Assembly: GCA_000469685.2 (NCBI GenBank)
Contig: LS997565.1
Span: 24,071,272-24,135,271 of the forward strand
Origin: Haemonchus contortus
Taxonomy: Eukaryota; Nematoda; Chromadorea; Rhabditida; Trichostrongylidae
Direction of reading: 5' to 3'
DNA: 64,000 nucleotides
Position numbers and translations under genes: made by a program. Shown here piece after piece: positions 1 through 11,294 of the stretch. The notes beneath the pieces are model-generated. The model saw only the letters and a program-made list of their open reading frames with translations, searched no databases and was not told the DNA's origin. Every line of letters begins with the position of its first letter. The stretch's first letter is position 1.

Positions 1-560
1 ATGTACCAGTTCGCCACGGTGCCTCATTTCACTTAGTGTCATGGAGCACTGCTATCTCCGCGTGGGAGGTTGGCATACTTGTGTACTGACACTTCGGAAC
101 GGGTATACCAACCTCCCAGGTGGAACCGACATTTCAATAATTGGCAGATAGACAAAACACTCAAAGTTAGGTCAGAGAGCGCGAAACAAGGCAAGAAAAG
201 AAGCTCTAACAAATGAAAGGAATGGACTGATAAATGCATTACAACTCAGGATGAAAGCAATAGATGGACAAGGAGAAAAAGTAAAAAAAACCATAAGTAT
301 CAGAGAGAGCCGTGATCTTATTTCACTGCTCTCTTCCAAAGGGAAATTCCGATGTTGGCCCAGCTGAGCCTAGTGGATCGGAACCTGCTCTGCCGTGTTG
401 TGTGACCATTGCTTATAAGTAGGAACAGAAAGAATCGGCTGAGCTGTTCAAACTGGTTCCCCGAAAAGGAAGGTTTTGAGAGAAGATAGTGGAAAGATAT
501 ATTGTGGGCTGGGCCTCATAAGTGGTGGTATTGTGGCCCCAGGAATATATTCCAACGAAC
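1..560. other. no gene seen
   Basis: Only short open frames in both directions, with no splice-site-framed coding segment that I could chain to anything. No repeat with a second copy in the window was recognised. Confidence 0.4.
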
Positions 561-622
561 AACAGGTACTTGTGGATGCAGTCGTCAGCCAAAGTGCCAG
601 AAGCTTGTTCTTGTGAACACTG

Positions 623-1200
623 GCTTTTCTATTCCTTCTCCGATTGATTCTGCTTTTGTGCATCGCTTAATAGCTTCCCGTCCAGTCATTATTTATTCAT
701 TTGAATACACCCGATGTTATGCCGTACAATATAAAAGCAGAACTCTGAGGCAATTCCTATCAACAAAAACCAGAAGAAAAAGCCCTGAAAGAAGAAATAG
801 GAGAGAGCCTTGAGGCAGAGCCCAAGGCTGAAGGCCAAACATCATACTGTGAAAAAGAGGAACGAAGAAAACGGAGCAAGAATGTCGCATAAAGGGCACC
901 ATCAGTATCACACTGGGACCTCCCCTACGTGTGGAAGAAAGCTGCTCTCCTCTGTGAAAAAAAGTGGTATCTAGTTTCGCACTGCGGTATAAAGACTCAT
1001 AGAGGGCGCAGCCCTGGAGCTTGCTGACATATCAGCCTATTTGAACAATGCATCCGGAAAAAAAGCGAGAAGATCAGATAGGACCTTAAGTCGGTGAAGT
1101 TATCGTCTTTATTGGAATCCAAAGAAATTTTACTCTGCCCATCCGCCTCTTGCATGCGAAAGCGATTGCAAGTGGCATTAAATTAGCTTTCACATTACAC
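623..1200 (-). mobile_element. split, decayed fragment of the CAGGGTGTCC mariner family
   Basis: Bases 623-700 resemble 32,780-32,835, and bases about 1,118-1,200 resemble 32,850-32,920, of the mariner at 31,808. They are in the same order and orientation; the segment around the shared GCAAGTGGCATT is the clearest match. In the reference copy these two pieces are nearly adjacent, but here about 420 bases lie between them, so this copy was split by an insertion or rearranged. The matched piece is the 5' side of the transposase, which reads leftward (minus strand). No terminal repeat or coding frame survives. This rests on visual alignment at roughly 70 percent identity. Confidence 0.45.
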
Positions 1201-1269
1201 ACTGGGACATTATCCTGTTATTCTGTGCAATTACACGGCGGTCTCGACCGGCGATAGTCAGGACGAGTA

Positions 1270-1570
1270 GGAGTTATGCCCAAAACTGGGCGCGCTTCGT
1301 TGCGCGCGTCCATCGTAACCAGGTCACGCCGCAGCCGTCGCACGCGGTGAGTCAGCCCGCGATACTTGACAGACGTCGCAGTTGTCAGCGGGGCATAGGC
1401 TTTGCGCTTGGTCCACGGCAGTCAGTTCAAAAAGAAGATATCACAAGCAAATGCGAATCGTTCGCTCCACTGACACTGGGTGGTACTGTAATGTCATCTC
1501 GAGACCTCAGTGTGGTGTGCCGCGTGCGAAATGGGCGGGGTGACCTATTCTACATACACGCGTAATGGAC
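1270..1570 (+). repeat. GC-rich dispersed repeat, copy 1
   Basis: About 290 bases rich in CG and GCGC words. The same sequence lies in reverse complement at about 31,215-31,505. Shared words include GCGCTTGGTCCACGGCAGTC on this side (its complement in the other copy), the GACGTCGCAGTTGTCAG segment, and a CTCGAGAC core. Its base composition is unlike the AT-rich surroundings. It has no coding potential that holds in both copies and is probably a small non-autonomous element or an exported promoter-like module. The open frame inside it is not conserved in the other copy. Confidence 0.6.
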
Positions 1571-2156
1571 GTTCTCCGCTCAAAACTTTAACCTAGGCTC
1601 GCTAGGAAAGCAATTGCTAGTTGAAAGCTCGATTCACAATCGGTTAGTTATTCTACTGGTCTACACGCGTGGAATCTCTTCAAAGCCTCTCGAAATAGAT
1701 CGTAATTGTTGCATTCGCAGTGAAGTGTTAATGCCGAGTATTTTGCACGTTATGCTGTACTATTGTACTATACGCTCTACCGTGTCATACTGTACTTGTA
1801 CACAGACATCGCTAGGGTATAATACACGTGGTACCTGCTTCTGTACAACCTGCCTCCCTTGTTTGTGAGGTTACAAAGGTAGTTCGGATTTGATTGAAGA
1901 CACCATTCTTGACACCATCTCTCTAGAAAAAAAAACTCTTCGTATTTCTCCACTTGATCTCGTGCAGAGTGTGTTTTTCCAGATGTGGTTTGGTTTTGGT
2001 ACGGACTGTTGAGAAAAGTTGTTTGGGGGGGAGAGGGGGAGCGGTTAATGTTTCTGTCTTATTTCACCTTTCGAGCTTGCACAAAATGATACCACCCTGG
2101 CGATCTTGACGCTTATTCATTCATTTCCCTTCGACATTTCATTTCATTTCTTCCAG
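1571..2156. other. no gene seen
   Basis: AT-rich spacer with a G-rich run near 2,025-2,040 (GGGGGGGAGAGGGGGAG). The end of the stretch is a pyrimidine tract that serves as the acceptor of the exon at 2,157. Confidence 0.4.
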
Positions 2157-2704
2157 GCTCGAATGTTCCCTTCACAAGCGAAGACGAGCTCGAACTGAGC
2201 ATGTTGGAGAGCATGACCTTGCAGAGGTATGATTCATTACACTGAACGAGAATTTTTATTCGATTTCTTCGCTACCGGGTTGCCGGAATTTTTTCTTCTT
2301 GAAAAAGGCTAAAGAGCTTTGTCAAATGCATGCATGCGTTTCACTCGGTATCCCAGCCTTTTGCAAGTCAGTTTCATACTCCTCTCATCGTTGTTCAGCG
2401 CTTCCTTCAGATCGAGCCCGATTCCATGGAAGCATGGGATTCAGAGGCCTACTGCGATTTCAACGCTTCACCTTAAACAACTAATTTTACGCAGTTTTGA
2501 GCAAATCAGGCACTTCCGCCTATTCTACTACACCTACAGTTTCGAATGGTTCTTATCCAGAAGGAGACCAAGAATTCGAGCAAAATACTGTCTTTTCTGA
2601 CTCGTCGTTTCGAAGAAGAGCGTGATTGGCATATGGAAGCAATAAACGAATGCATTCCCGCTACACCCATGTCTGTTGATGAAAATATTGCCACAAGCAT
2701 GTGA
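2157..2704 (+). CDS. C-terminal exons of an unrecognised gene, two possible last exons
   Basis: Exon 2157-2226 follows a TTTCTTCCAG acceptor and ends at a GTATG donor. Read so that it ends on a codon boundary it begins with a basic run (HKRRRAR) and ends HDLAE. Two downstream exons fit that phase. The first, 2411-2476 (22 codons with stop), reads IEPDSMEAWDSEAYCD and is acidic. The second, 2540-2704 (55 codons with stop), contains FEEERDWHMEAINEC. Both open right after good acceptors and end in their own stop codon, so they could be alternative last exons or one may be a relic. An alternative frame of the first exon (VPFTSEDELELSMLES) is also protein-like, but I found no compatible continuation. 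Upstream exons were not found. The family is not recognised; the basic run suggests, but does not prove, a nuclear protein. Confidence 0.4.
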
Positions 2705-3740
2705 TGCCAGTTTCCGATAGTGAAATCAAAGGACCGCTACGGCGCAGCGAAGAGTCGACCGAAATCTTGCTGTTGTCATTATCTTACCAGACTAAGGAGG
2801 AGAGAGTAGTAAATCATGATTGACTGTTGTCTGATATTCGCAAGAGAAGAACAATGCGCTCATTGCGTGGTTTGAAAACGCCCTTACGATTCTGAATGGA
2901 AGTCAACTGCAGAGCGCGTTTCGCAAACGGGAGGGGAACCATTCATAAACAAAAACAGTGCTTAGCAGGGGGAGACCCTGACATTTGTCTCTCCAATGAT
3001 ATTTCACTACAAATAAATACCAAAAATCGTATAAAATTTTGTAAACGTGGTCACATGTACAAGATCCAGCAAATTAGTTTTCGCCAAGTTCGCTACTAAT
3101 TCTTCGCTTACTGTCCGTGAATGAGAAAGAATTCCTTTTCCATAACCACAAACAGCAAGCCCTTTGACATGGTTATTTCACCAGCCGTTCCCATGGGAGT
3201 ATAACCCCTTGCAATGAAACTTCTTTACTGGCAACCACTGCCAAAGAAATTCCAATATAAATGTAGTACGATATGGATGGTCGGACGGGTGCTTTATTAC
3301 ACATCGTCTTGCATGAATACAGCCCATCTAGTAGCACATCGTTCCCTTCACGAAACCTCGCATTGTGAAAGCCGTAAACCGTCTTCGTATGTTGTCTCTC
3401 AAATTGCGAAAGCTGTAAGTTCTTCTGAACAGAGTCAATCCCATTGACCGATGCATCCGCGAGACAGTTTCCGAGTCAGTACATCTGATCTGCAGTTGGA
3501 GCTTTACATTATTACGAAATCGCTCCTTTTTTCGTTGCCTGATGAAGCTGAAGGATTCGTATAATAGAGTACCATCTCTTGATACAATCAAGGTGCGAAT
3601 ACGAAAGTAAGGAGCCGAAAAGCTTATAACCACCTTCCTCTGCTCATTCGCACTGCTCTATTTCCATTAATTGAAGGAAATATTCGTCTTTCGATAAGAG
3701 AAGAGTAATATTGCGGACTAGTACTAGCACATACATTTGA
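2705..3740. other. no gene seen
   Basis: Short open frames only (up to about 100 codons at 3,328-3,633 on the minus strand), none with paired splice sites or a composition suggesting protein. The stretch near 2,880-2,940 weakly resembles 46,910-46,960, too short to call a repeat. Confidence 0.35.
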
Positions 3741-4710
3741 ATGTATGAGAAGTATCTGGGAGGCGATTCGGGGCTGCCTACAGAAAGAAAGCTTTGCCCA
3801 GTCCGGAATCCCCTAGCTAACACAAAGAGTCGACCAGTCCCCACGACAGAACACGAAGTCATCCAGCTCCAGCGCTGGATACTCACTTGCCAAAAACAGT
3901 TCTAAAAAAGAGCTTCTTTCCCCTGAAACTGAGGGTTTCTCCAATACTGCAGCGCTTGGTAGGAGACTCCTGCAGTATTGGAGAAGAGACTCTAAAATCT
4001 CATGGCAAAAACAGGCTGCCCAAAAGGAGAAGGACTATGATGGCGATTCGCACGCTTGCATCGGAAGCGCATATCGAGAACTGATGATGCAAGCTAGGAA
4101 GATCAAGTACGTCGTCAGCGAGAAAGCATCACCCGCTGCACACTGTATCTGAGAGTGGAGAAGAGCTGTTTTTTGAAACATACGACAATAGACGCAGTCG
4201 TAGTAGGTGCCCGCGTCAATACGCACTAGGCCATGAAAGTGTGTTCTTATGGAAACTTTACAACCCGAATCGGACGTTTGCGATCAAGAAGATGTGGCTC
4301 GATCAGCGCTAACAATTTTTGTTGCCTACGCACCAACGTCATGCATACTACTAAGATGAGTTAGAAGCGTTTTATATAGGTCTGAAGAGACTATACAGAA
4401 AAGACAATAATTCCTTCAAGGTCATCGTTGGTGATTCGAATACCAAGATTGGTCCCGGTAGGGGCTCCACACTAAGACTTGCGGAATGGAATGGAATAAA
4501 CAGGGTGAAAAGCTGTCCGAGATTGTCAACCCACACCACCCGAGGCAGTTCACAGTTCCAGAATCCCTCCCATTTGCGAAGGGCAATGGGCTCACCTGGT
4601 GGACGCTTCCGCAATCAAATAGACCACATCATCTTCAATCAGAGGTTTTGCTCTACCAACGTCGCCGTTGTTCAGAAGTTTTGAATCGACATCGTCTCAC
4701 GGAACACTAT
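3741..4710 (+). mobile_element. RTE-clade LINE, 5' leader and endonuclease fragment
   Basis: Collinear with 40,130-41,050 of the larger RTE copy. It shares the leader word GGAGGCGATTC, the TGCCAAAAAC segment, the region coding for the start of the apurinic-like endonuclease, and the later endonuclease part (IVGDSNTKIG and the RNQIDHIIFNQ motif around 4,600-4,640). The frame is broken several times. The copy stops near 4,710 in the endonuclease; no reverse transcriptase follows. RTE copies are usually truncated at the 5' end, so a copy that keeps its 5' part and lacks the 3' part is odd and suggests a later deletion or recombination rather than ordinary target-primed truncation. Confidence 0.75.
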
Positions 4711-5742
4711 GGCTGTTGATCAACGTACAAGTACCTACAGCAGTACAGCAACTCCTAATCATAGATCCCGAATTTCCAAGAGGTCGCTAATCGTTTTTCT
4801 CAGTCCTCTCTTTCTAGACTCAGACAATGTGATGGGTGAAAAATGAACCTGATTAAGTCAAATGGTTGGCGTGAAGTCGTGTTTCTTCAAGTCATCCACG
4901 TATTGGCACATTTTACAGCAATAATATGTGTTGGGAGAAAAATAAAACTGAAGGAGTTTTTCCTTTAACGCCTCGGAATATGTCATAGTTAGTCTCACCA
5001 CAGAGCAAGCTTTCTGCACCGAAACGTTTTCGCACGTAAAAATAGAGTCTGAAGGGTGAATTTAGGAGACTTTGGTCGATCCTGTGTGAGGGATGCGCCT
5101 CGCACTCGAACTTCATTTAAATATCGTATAGTATCGTATTGAATGCGTATGTGGCTTATACAATGAATTGCGGTGGCCATCCAATGCGAAACTCAGTGTT
5201 TTTTCTCCTTCCACCGGATTTGGTACCGACCCTTGGGGACGAGACTTGGTTGGCTCAGGTCTATAACAATCAGGGGTTCGAACTCGTGAGCATGCCTGTG
5301 TGATAGTGCTCCACCACCCCACCATCGCCTAATCTGGTACGTAGGCGAACCGGATCGCCTAGGGAAGGAGGATCGTCTGTCTCGCGAGCCTAACATCTGC
5401 TCCAGAGTACGTTGGTGTGAATGCCTATAGGAAAACAGTTTGGTCAAATTTCATATAGAAAAAGCCGACTGAAAACTACTCATGGCTCCGTTTGTTCCCA
5501 CAGCTGTATTCACAAATTACCACGGAGTGTTGTTTGTCATTTTTGTTTTGTCGCTACTGTGGGGAGCGTACTTGTCCTACTAGATATTATAATACCAAAA
5601 GCGTACTGAACTCCTATTAATAAAAATGGTATTAAAAGAAGGTTGCAGGAGGGTTGAAGAGCCAGGAACGATTTGTAAAATTACTCAGGGACGAGGCTCG
5701 ATTTGGCCATCAACTCGTCACGCACTAACTTTCGATGTGTAG
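4711..5742. other. spacer with a decayed tRNA-like motif
   Basis: On the minus strand at about 5,255-5,330 there is a GTTCGAACCCC box-B-like word preceded by GGTGGAGCAC, resembling a tRNA or tRNA-derived SINE head. The flanking T-arm stem does not pair, so it is not called a tRNA gene. Nothing else was supported. Confidence 0.3.
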
Positions 5743-6840
5743 CGAAATAATGAACTCATGCAAGCGCCGTGGTGGTCCAATTTACTTTGAATCCAGATTC
5801 CAGCTAGGAGATTGTGCCCCTAGATTTTTGGATTTGATGTGGCTGAAAGAATCCGTTGTGAACGGTTTTCCGACATTTGAGGGAATCAAATGTGCAAAGC
5901 TCCTAAGTAACATTTGCTTCAGCGGCCCCCAAAGCGACAAAGCCTCAAGCCAATTCGCTCGCCTTCACCTGCACGAATTTGAGGATCATTCCGACTCTGA
6001 AGATGTTCTTCACAGTTACGAGAAGAACCATGTTTACAAGGTGGGTAGTGCTGAGTGTGAGTTTTGAATAGCACGTTTTCGACAACGCTTCGCATTGATG
6101 CCTAGTGTAGTAGCCGTAAGCATTGAACGACGACCTTCTAGGAGTCATGCATTCTCGAAGCTGGCGAGTTTAATAAGATTTCTTTAAGATTTCTTTAACA
6201 TCGTCTCATCGTCCACCCATCTATGTGTATCATCTTGTTGGTCGGGTTTATATGCGGAAGAAGGCTCAGCAGTGTGGTTGCACATGCTCAGGAGGATGCG
6301 AAACTCACTAGTAGATTCCCTAGACAGGTTGCAGCTCCTGCCGACCTCCACCGCGCTTCTTTTTGCCCAACGTACAATATTTTTTTAAAGGGTAGATATT
6401 TCTCAATTTTCCTGAATAATGAGAAGATCGTCAAAAGATGAATGCTGCCGATTGCGTATCCATCTTACGTATCCATCATTGTCCATCCTTCAGTCGATGA
6501 ATGAGCAAAATTCACTAGAAATTCCTTTTTACTACCATGTGATATTCTCTCAATCAAGAATGCTCTGGCCAATCTATTGTAAGGAATATTTGAAAAATGT
6601 ATCACTTCCTCAGGTACTTATTTCAACAGATAATGTTGCCGTTCATCTTTTTTTGGGATTTCAGAAGAAGCACCGATCCTCGTCAACTGGTGCCCGAAGT
6701 AATTTCGTACGCGATATGTAAGTTGCTTCGTGACTTAAATTTTCATATAAGCTCAATTGAATAATGGTCACAATCTTAGAGTATCTCCAATCCAGGCACG
6801 TGCGATTGCTAATAAGGCGCATACGTTAGTGGGCCCTTAG
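5743..6840 (+). CDS. four-exon gene, 3' part, function unknown
   Basis: Exons 5743-6040, 6494-6613, 6665-6717 and 6780-6840 join with matching phases and standard GT/AG borders (acceptors GTGTAG, CCTTCAG, GGATTTCAG, ATCTTAG; donors GTGGGT, GTACTT, GTAAGTT). The stop is TAG at 6,838. The product part is about 175 residues. Exon 1 gives segments such as RFLDLMWLKESVVNGF and an acidic stretch (HEFEDHSDSEDV). Exon 2 contains PFYYHVIFSQS. Exon 3 is basic and serine-rich (KKHRSSSTGARS). The last exon ends IANKAHTLVGP. There is no signal peptide or clear membrane segment. An ATG at 5,750 lies inside exon 1, but upstream exons are likely. I do not recognise the family. A further exon between 6,142 and 6,400 is possible; several frames are open there but none fits the phase. 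Confidence 0.55.
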
Positions 6841-7102
6841 AACCTCACCCTTGGTATTAGCTACGACCTTGAATGTGTGCCAAGCAACTGGTCCTGGTTT
6901 AGTTCTAAAAAGCCCCGTAGCCCTATTCGTCAGATTGCAATCGGGTACATATGGCTCCTATAACAGTGGCAGCAAGTGAAACCATTTTCTGGAACAGTCC
7001 CACATTGAAAGCGGTGAGGGTACCAGGCTAGACGACTTGTTTCTGACTCCTTAACAGTTGTTGGGCTCCAAGGTGTATTAAAAAATTTAACTACGATTTC
7101 TA

Positions 7103-8368
7103 TTGGGGTGTCCGGAAAGTTTCGAGAAAATTATGTCTGCTTACTGTGGAAGCATGTTGCTTCTGAACGCGCTGATGAAAAACTATGGATTCGTTAGCGG
7201 TGAAAGTGCATCGCTGATAGATCAATACTATGTATAGCTGATTGGTGTTTGATGTTGTCTTTCGAAGTAAGTAATCGTTGACCGAGCGATGGGCCATCGA
7301 TAAGACTACCGAACTCTTCCACTTCAACATTACGGAACCTATCACTGCTAATCAGTCACCATATCTCGTTCCGAGCCTTACTGTCGAAGCGATAAAATTC
7401 GTAATGATGAAGCGGAAGGCTACGGTAGTCTCCCGCTTCATCATTACGCTCTTGCCATCCACCATAGATGACACGATTACTCCTCTGAGAAGACGCTTAA
7501 GCAACATTCGCCGAAGCGAATGTGCAATGCCCTCGAATACCGACACTGTTCTGGCCTCCCTTCAGAGCGATCTTCTTCAAAGGTCAGAAATTGGAAAAAA
7601 CGATCTATACTACCCAATCAATTCCGAAGCAGGATTCTTCGCAAATATTGCACACTCCTTGGCTGAGCAGGAGTTCGCGTGCGAGCCAATGCGTGTCAGA
7701 AGCTCCGCGACTGTAAACGAACGAAGATGTTAACCGACTTGATAGTTGCTCATGTTGAAAAGAAGATGTCATATGAAAATGGCAATGCTTACCAATAGAC
7801 GTAGGTCACAGCTCTTTATAAGCGAGGCGCTCACGCCAAGAAGGACATGAGCTAATCCTTCCTCTACGCAACCGGATGTCTTACAATAAGATCCTACAAG
7901 AGTGTACGGCTTCAAACGCAAGAGCATTATGTTAACAACTGAGTAAGAAAATGTTCCGAGCCCCCATTCCACATCGATTGCAGCTAAATTTTTGATTGTA
8001 ATGGATAATACTCAGCCACCCTCACGCGAGAACGTCAATAGGTGAACCAAAGACTTGGTATAACCTGGCTACTTCGCCCCCCCCCCATATTGACCTTATC
8101 TCAACCCATATGGCTGCCATACTTCAGAAGCTCGCAAGTTTGCTTTGAATGGAAAAATTCAACAATCGTCAGGACGTCAAGTAGGTACAGATGAATGGAT
8201 CGCGCTGCGTCTCCCATCGTTTTGGAGGAATGGCATCAGTGCCCTGTCCGGTTGAGAGACAGTTTATGTAAGAAGGACCATCATCCTGATCACTGATCTA
8301 AGTTTATTGCTGTCGTTGTTTTGTGTTGAAAAAAAACTGAGTTTTTCCATACTTTCCGGACACCCCAT
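7103..8368 (+). mobile_element. mariner element, full length, dead
   Basis: Terminal inverted repeats begin TTGGGGTGTCCGGAAAGT on the left and end with the complement (ACTTTCCGGACACCCCA plus one base) on the right. Each end abuts a TA, the mariner target duplication. The length is 1,266 bases, the usual mariner size. The transposase reads rightward but is riddled with frameshifts and stops. Its C-terminal part is still readable near 8,190-8,270 (DEWIALRLPSFWRNGISAL, then VYVRRT). It sits between the genes ending at 6,840 and 9,155. A 49-bp palindrome lies inside it at 7,400-7,448. Confidence 0.85.
7400..7448. repeat. 49-bp near-perfect palindrome
   Basis: Arms of 24 bases centre on G7424. 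All positions pair except A7416/C7432, and G7419/T7429 is a wobble pair. The outer arms read CGTAATGATGAAGCGG and its exact complement. It sits inside the dead mariner and matches nothing I know in mariner transposase genes. Confidence 0.85.
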
Positions 8369-8710
8369 TATTTTGACCTTTTTGAAAGGCATGCCAATTA
8401 TCCCCAAGGCAGTACACAAATGTCATAACTTCAGCATCTCGTCCTTTATCCACTAGGCTGTTCCGTTCGCAAAAACCCAAGACACAATTATCCCTGCTTT
8501 TCATACAGCAGCCTTGAGATGAATGGGAAGCATTAAAGAAATTGAAGGCTGAAAATAAAAATTACATGAACACAATAAAAGTCGAACACGGGTGATTGCT
8601 TATGGGGAAATTTAGGGGGTCGAGCCACGGTTCGCCATTCTTTAGGAGTTTCTGATTCAATCCGCTCGCTCGCTCGCTAAACACTCTCCATCAAAAGCTT
8701 TGTCGCCTAG

Positions 8711-9155
8711 AGCTGACATTAAAATACCTTACATCATTCAAACCGGTGACAACACGATACCAGGAGGGCTTTGGCTCGCATTGGCCGTGAGTAGTATTTT
8801 ATGAGGTGAGGTATAAGCTTTCAAAGAGCGTAGGTGTAGTGTTCATGTTGCTATCGAACCTTACGTGGTTGAAATTTCAAGCCACACCCATCTCCATTGA
8901 CAAAGTTCAGAATGAATCTAGGGCTGCAGCTGTAGGTTACCACTATCATTTTTCAAATAACAAGAAGAAAAACTCAATTCCAGGGAAGCACGATTGGCCG
9001 GACTTCGGCATGAGAAATTGAAATCGCAGATATCCGGAGCCTCACGTGATGAAAAATTAAGTGGTTTGATTTACGATGCGGACTTCGACTGCTACTATAA
9101 CCCACTCGACGATCAGTATTACAAACTTCAGCCTTCCAACGGGAATTCGCAATGA
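8711..9155 (+). CDS. last two exons of an unrecognised gene
   Basis: Exon 8711-8786 (acceptor GTCGCCTAG, donor GTGAGT) ends with RYQEGFGSHW and two bases of the next codon. Exon 8984-9155 (acceptor AATTCCAG) completes the codon and runs 57 codons to TGA at 9,153-9,155. The last exon is clearly protein-like: a charged helical stretch (RHEKLKSQIS) followed by an aromatic and acidic tail (YDADFDCYYNPLDDQYYK). There is no membrane segment. The gene is 3' of the mariner at 7,103; earlier exons may lie upstream of that insertion, but none could be joined. The family is not recognised. Confidence 0.55.
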
Positions 9156-10422
9156 GATTCAAAGATTGACGATCTATATACAAGAGCAGTAAGGTTCAAA
9201 GCTGTGGAGACGATGACGTACCTCACTTTCTACAGATATCGTGTGGAATAGCTCGAAGTACAAGGCTATCAATGAATGAACAATTCTTTATAACATTTGT
9301 TACTTCTTCAATTGTGAAAGGGCACCTTAAGTGTTGCCCCGGAAATGATGTGACAAGTTCAGATTATTGCCGTTATGTTTCAATGGAAACAACGTGACAA
9401 GGCAGTCGACAGTAACAGGCGTTATCGTTGAGACCGAAGAAAAGAGGATTCATCAGATGTCCAACTTATAACAATTCGTTTTCTAGCAAAAGTTCTTATC
9501 ATTTGCTTTCAATGAGCCGAAACTGTGACTTTTATTTCTCTTCCGCAGTTAGTCCGCCAAAGGTCGATCCCCATGCCACTCTTCACTTTTGCAACCCCTT
9601 TAATACCAACTCCTATTTTTAGTAAGAGGTATGGCCTTCTTTGATGTGGGTTCAAGCAGGGATAGAGATTTTGTCCGTAATCCCAACAAGAAGGATGAGA
9701 ACGGGAGAGGAATGAAACCACCCATTTAACAAACAAGTAGAAATCAAATAAACGTAAGGAAACAGATTTAAATAAATAGAAGAGAAATCAAATTGATGCA
9801 AGATATGTAAGGATTACAGGTGTGTAAGTATGAAAAGTTGAACTCAGAAACTATTTCGTAATGCTGTGTACTTACTTAATGTGTAAATTAATAGAACATC
9901 AAGATGAAAAAAATGTTATGAGCTATGAACAAGAAGTGTTTGCCTCCTTTTCCTTACTTGGCGGTGACTATTTCCTGGTAAAGAGAGAGAGTTTTACATA
10001 CTGCTGGACTTCTACTATTTCTAAAAATGTTCATATAGTACGTAACGATACCTGCGAATGTGCCGTACCATTTCTTGATATGGCCTATTATGGCCTAAAT
10101 TCTACATCTAGGGCATACAGACTAAGTTGCTATCGATCCATAGTATTTGCTTACCGCATAAGTCCGTACGAACGAATATCTACCTCAGGAGGAGTGCGCA
10201 CATCCTTTTCATGCACGCCTTCCGTCCATTTACCTGCATTCTGGGTCCCACCTCTCACTGTATTACAAGAGCAATTCTGCTTCACGTTTATAACTATTTC
10301 CTAGTCCTTTACATATACAATTACGTGTGGGAGATTTTTTTCTCTGTCCTTCATGTCCAAAACCTTGGGGATATAATACTAACTCAATCCTCTCTCCCCC
10401 CTCCTTTTTCTGTATGATACCA
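9156..10422. other. no supported gene; one 147-codon open frame
   Basis: The plus-strand open frame 9,861-10,304 is long for this AT-rich DNA but has no recognisable domain, no splice context and a random-looking composition. The region near 9,740-9,780 has AATAAA-like words that could serve as poly(A) signals for the gene ending at 9,155. Confidence 0.3.
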
Positions 10423-10430
10423 TATAAAAG
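10423..10430 (+). promoter_or_regulatory. TATA box
   Basis: TATAAAAG, about 100 bases upstream of the ATG at 10,529, in a pyrimidine-rich stretch. It is a plausible core promoter for the microexon gene that follows. Confidence 0.45.
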
Positions 10431-10528
10431 CATACCCCACCACTTTCTCTCCCTATCCCTTCATCTGTTCGAGTGGAATCAACGACATCGACATGAAATC
10501 GCCTTAACCCCAGGAACCTTCAACAGCA

Positions 10529-11294
10529 ATGTCGGGTAAGTCGATCATTTGAATATTTGTGTAAACAAAGTGGAGTGGAATAGACGACTCGCGAAGAGAG
10601 GACGCTTCTTCTCGATACGTCCACACCATTTTCTAATGGGTAGCGGCACTGTACGTACCGCCGTCATATTTTTTAGGGTTTGAGTTACTGTGTGCATCCA
10701 GAGCACAGTGTACTCCTAATTCTGTTGTGATCAAGTATCGCTAATGTAGTCCAGGCGACGAGTTTCCAAGTTTATTACGGCCCATCCGCATCTCAATTTA
10801 TAACCCATAACAAGGTCATCTCGAGGTATTGCTAATTGTCAAGAACGCCGACATTTCTTTTTTAGCACCCCTATTCAGGTTCGAACAACATTGAATTTCG
10901 TCAGGTAAAGAAAAGAATTGATAAGAAAAAACAAAAAATGAATGATAATGATGGAAATATAGTACCAGTCATCACGGACGGCTTCAAGCAGTGTGTTGCT
11001 GCCGCTTCGAGTGCGTTCTAAGGCCAAATTATATCCATATCCATAATTAGTCACTACACCATTAAGTAAAATATTACTAGTCTAAGATCTAGTCTAGTGA
11101 AACAGAAAATATTGCATTTATACAGAAGGTATAAATCGAAGGGCTCTGTCGCTATTTTGACGTCTTGCATTTATCCGAAACTCAGAAGTACCACTGCTCA
11201 CTCCTACTATCTCTGGAAATGAGACCCGGACTTCATTATTCTTTGCTCGCTTGGAGATTTTACCAATCTCCATTCCTTCGGATCCTTCCATACG
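10529..11294 (+). CDS. 5' end of a gene with microexons
   Basis: Exon 1 contributes only seven coding bases (10529-10535, ATG TCG G) before a GTAAGT donor. Exon 2 is 26 bases (10879-10904) between CTATTCAG and GTAAAG. Joined, they read MSGSNNIEFRQ. A third candidate exon, 11186-11294, keeps the phase (acceptor AACTCAG, donor GTAAGC) and contains MRPGLHYSLLAWRFYQSP, rather hydrophobic. I found no fourth exon that completes the frame. An alternative third exon at about 11,002 would give a stop after nine codons. The first two exons and TATA box support each other; the third is weaker. The family is unknown. Confidence 0.4.

Noticed and set aside
5255..5330. Possible tRNA on the minus strand
   Set aside because: Box-B-like word is present but the T-arm and acceptor stems do not pair.
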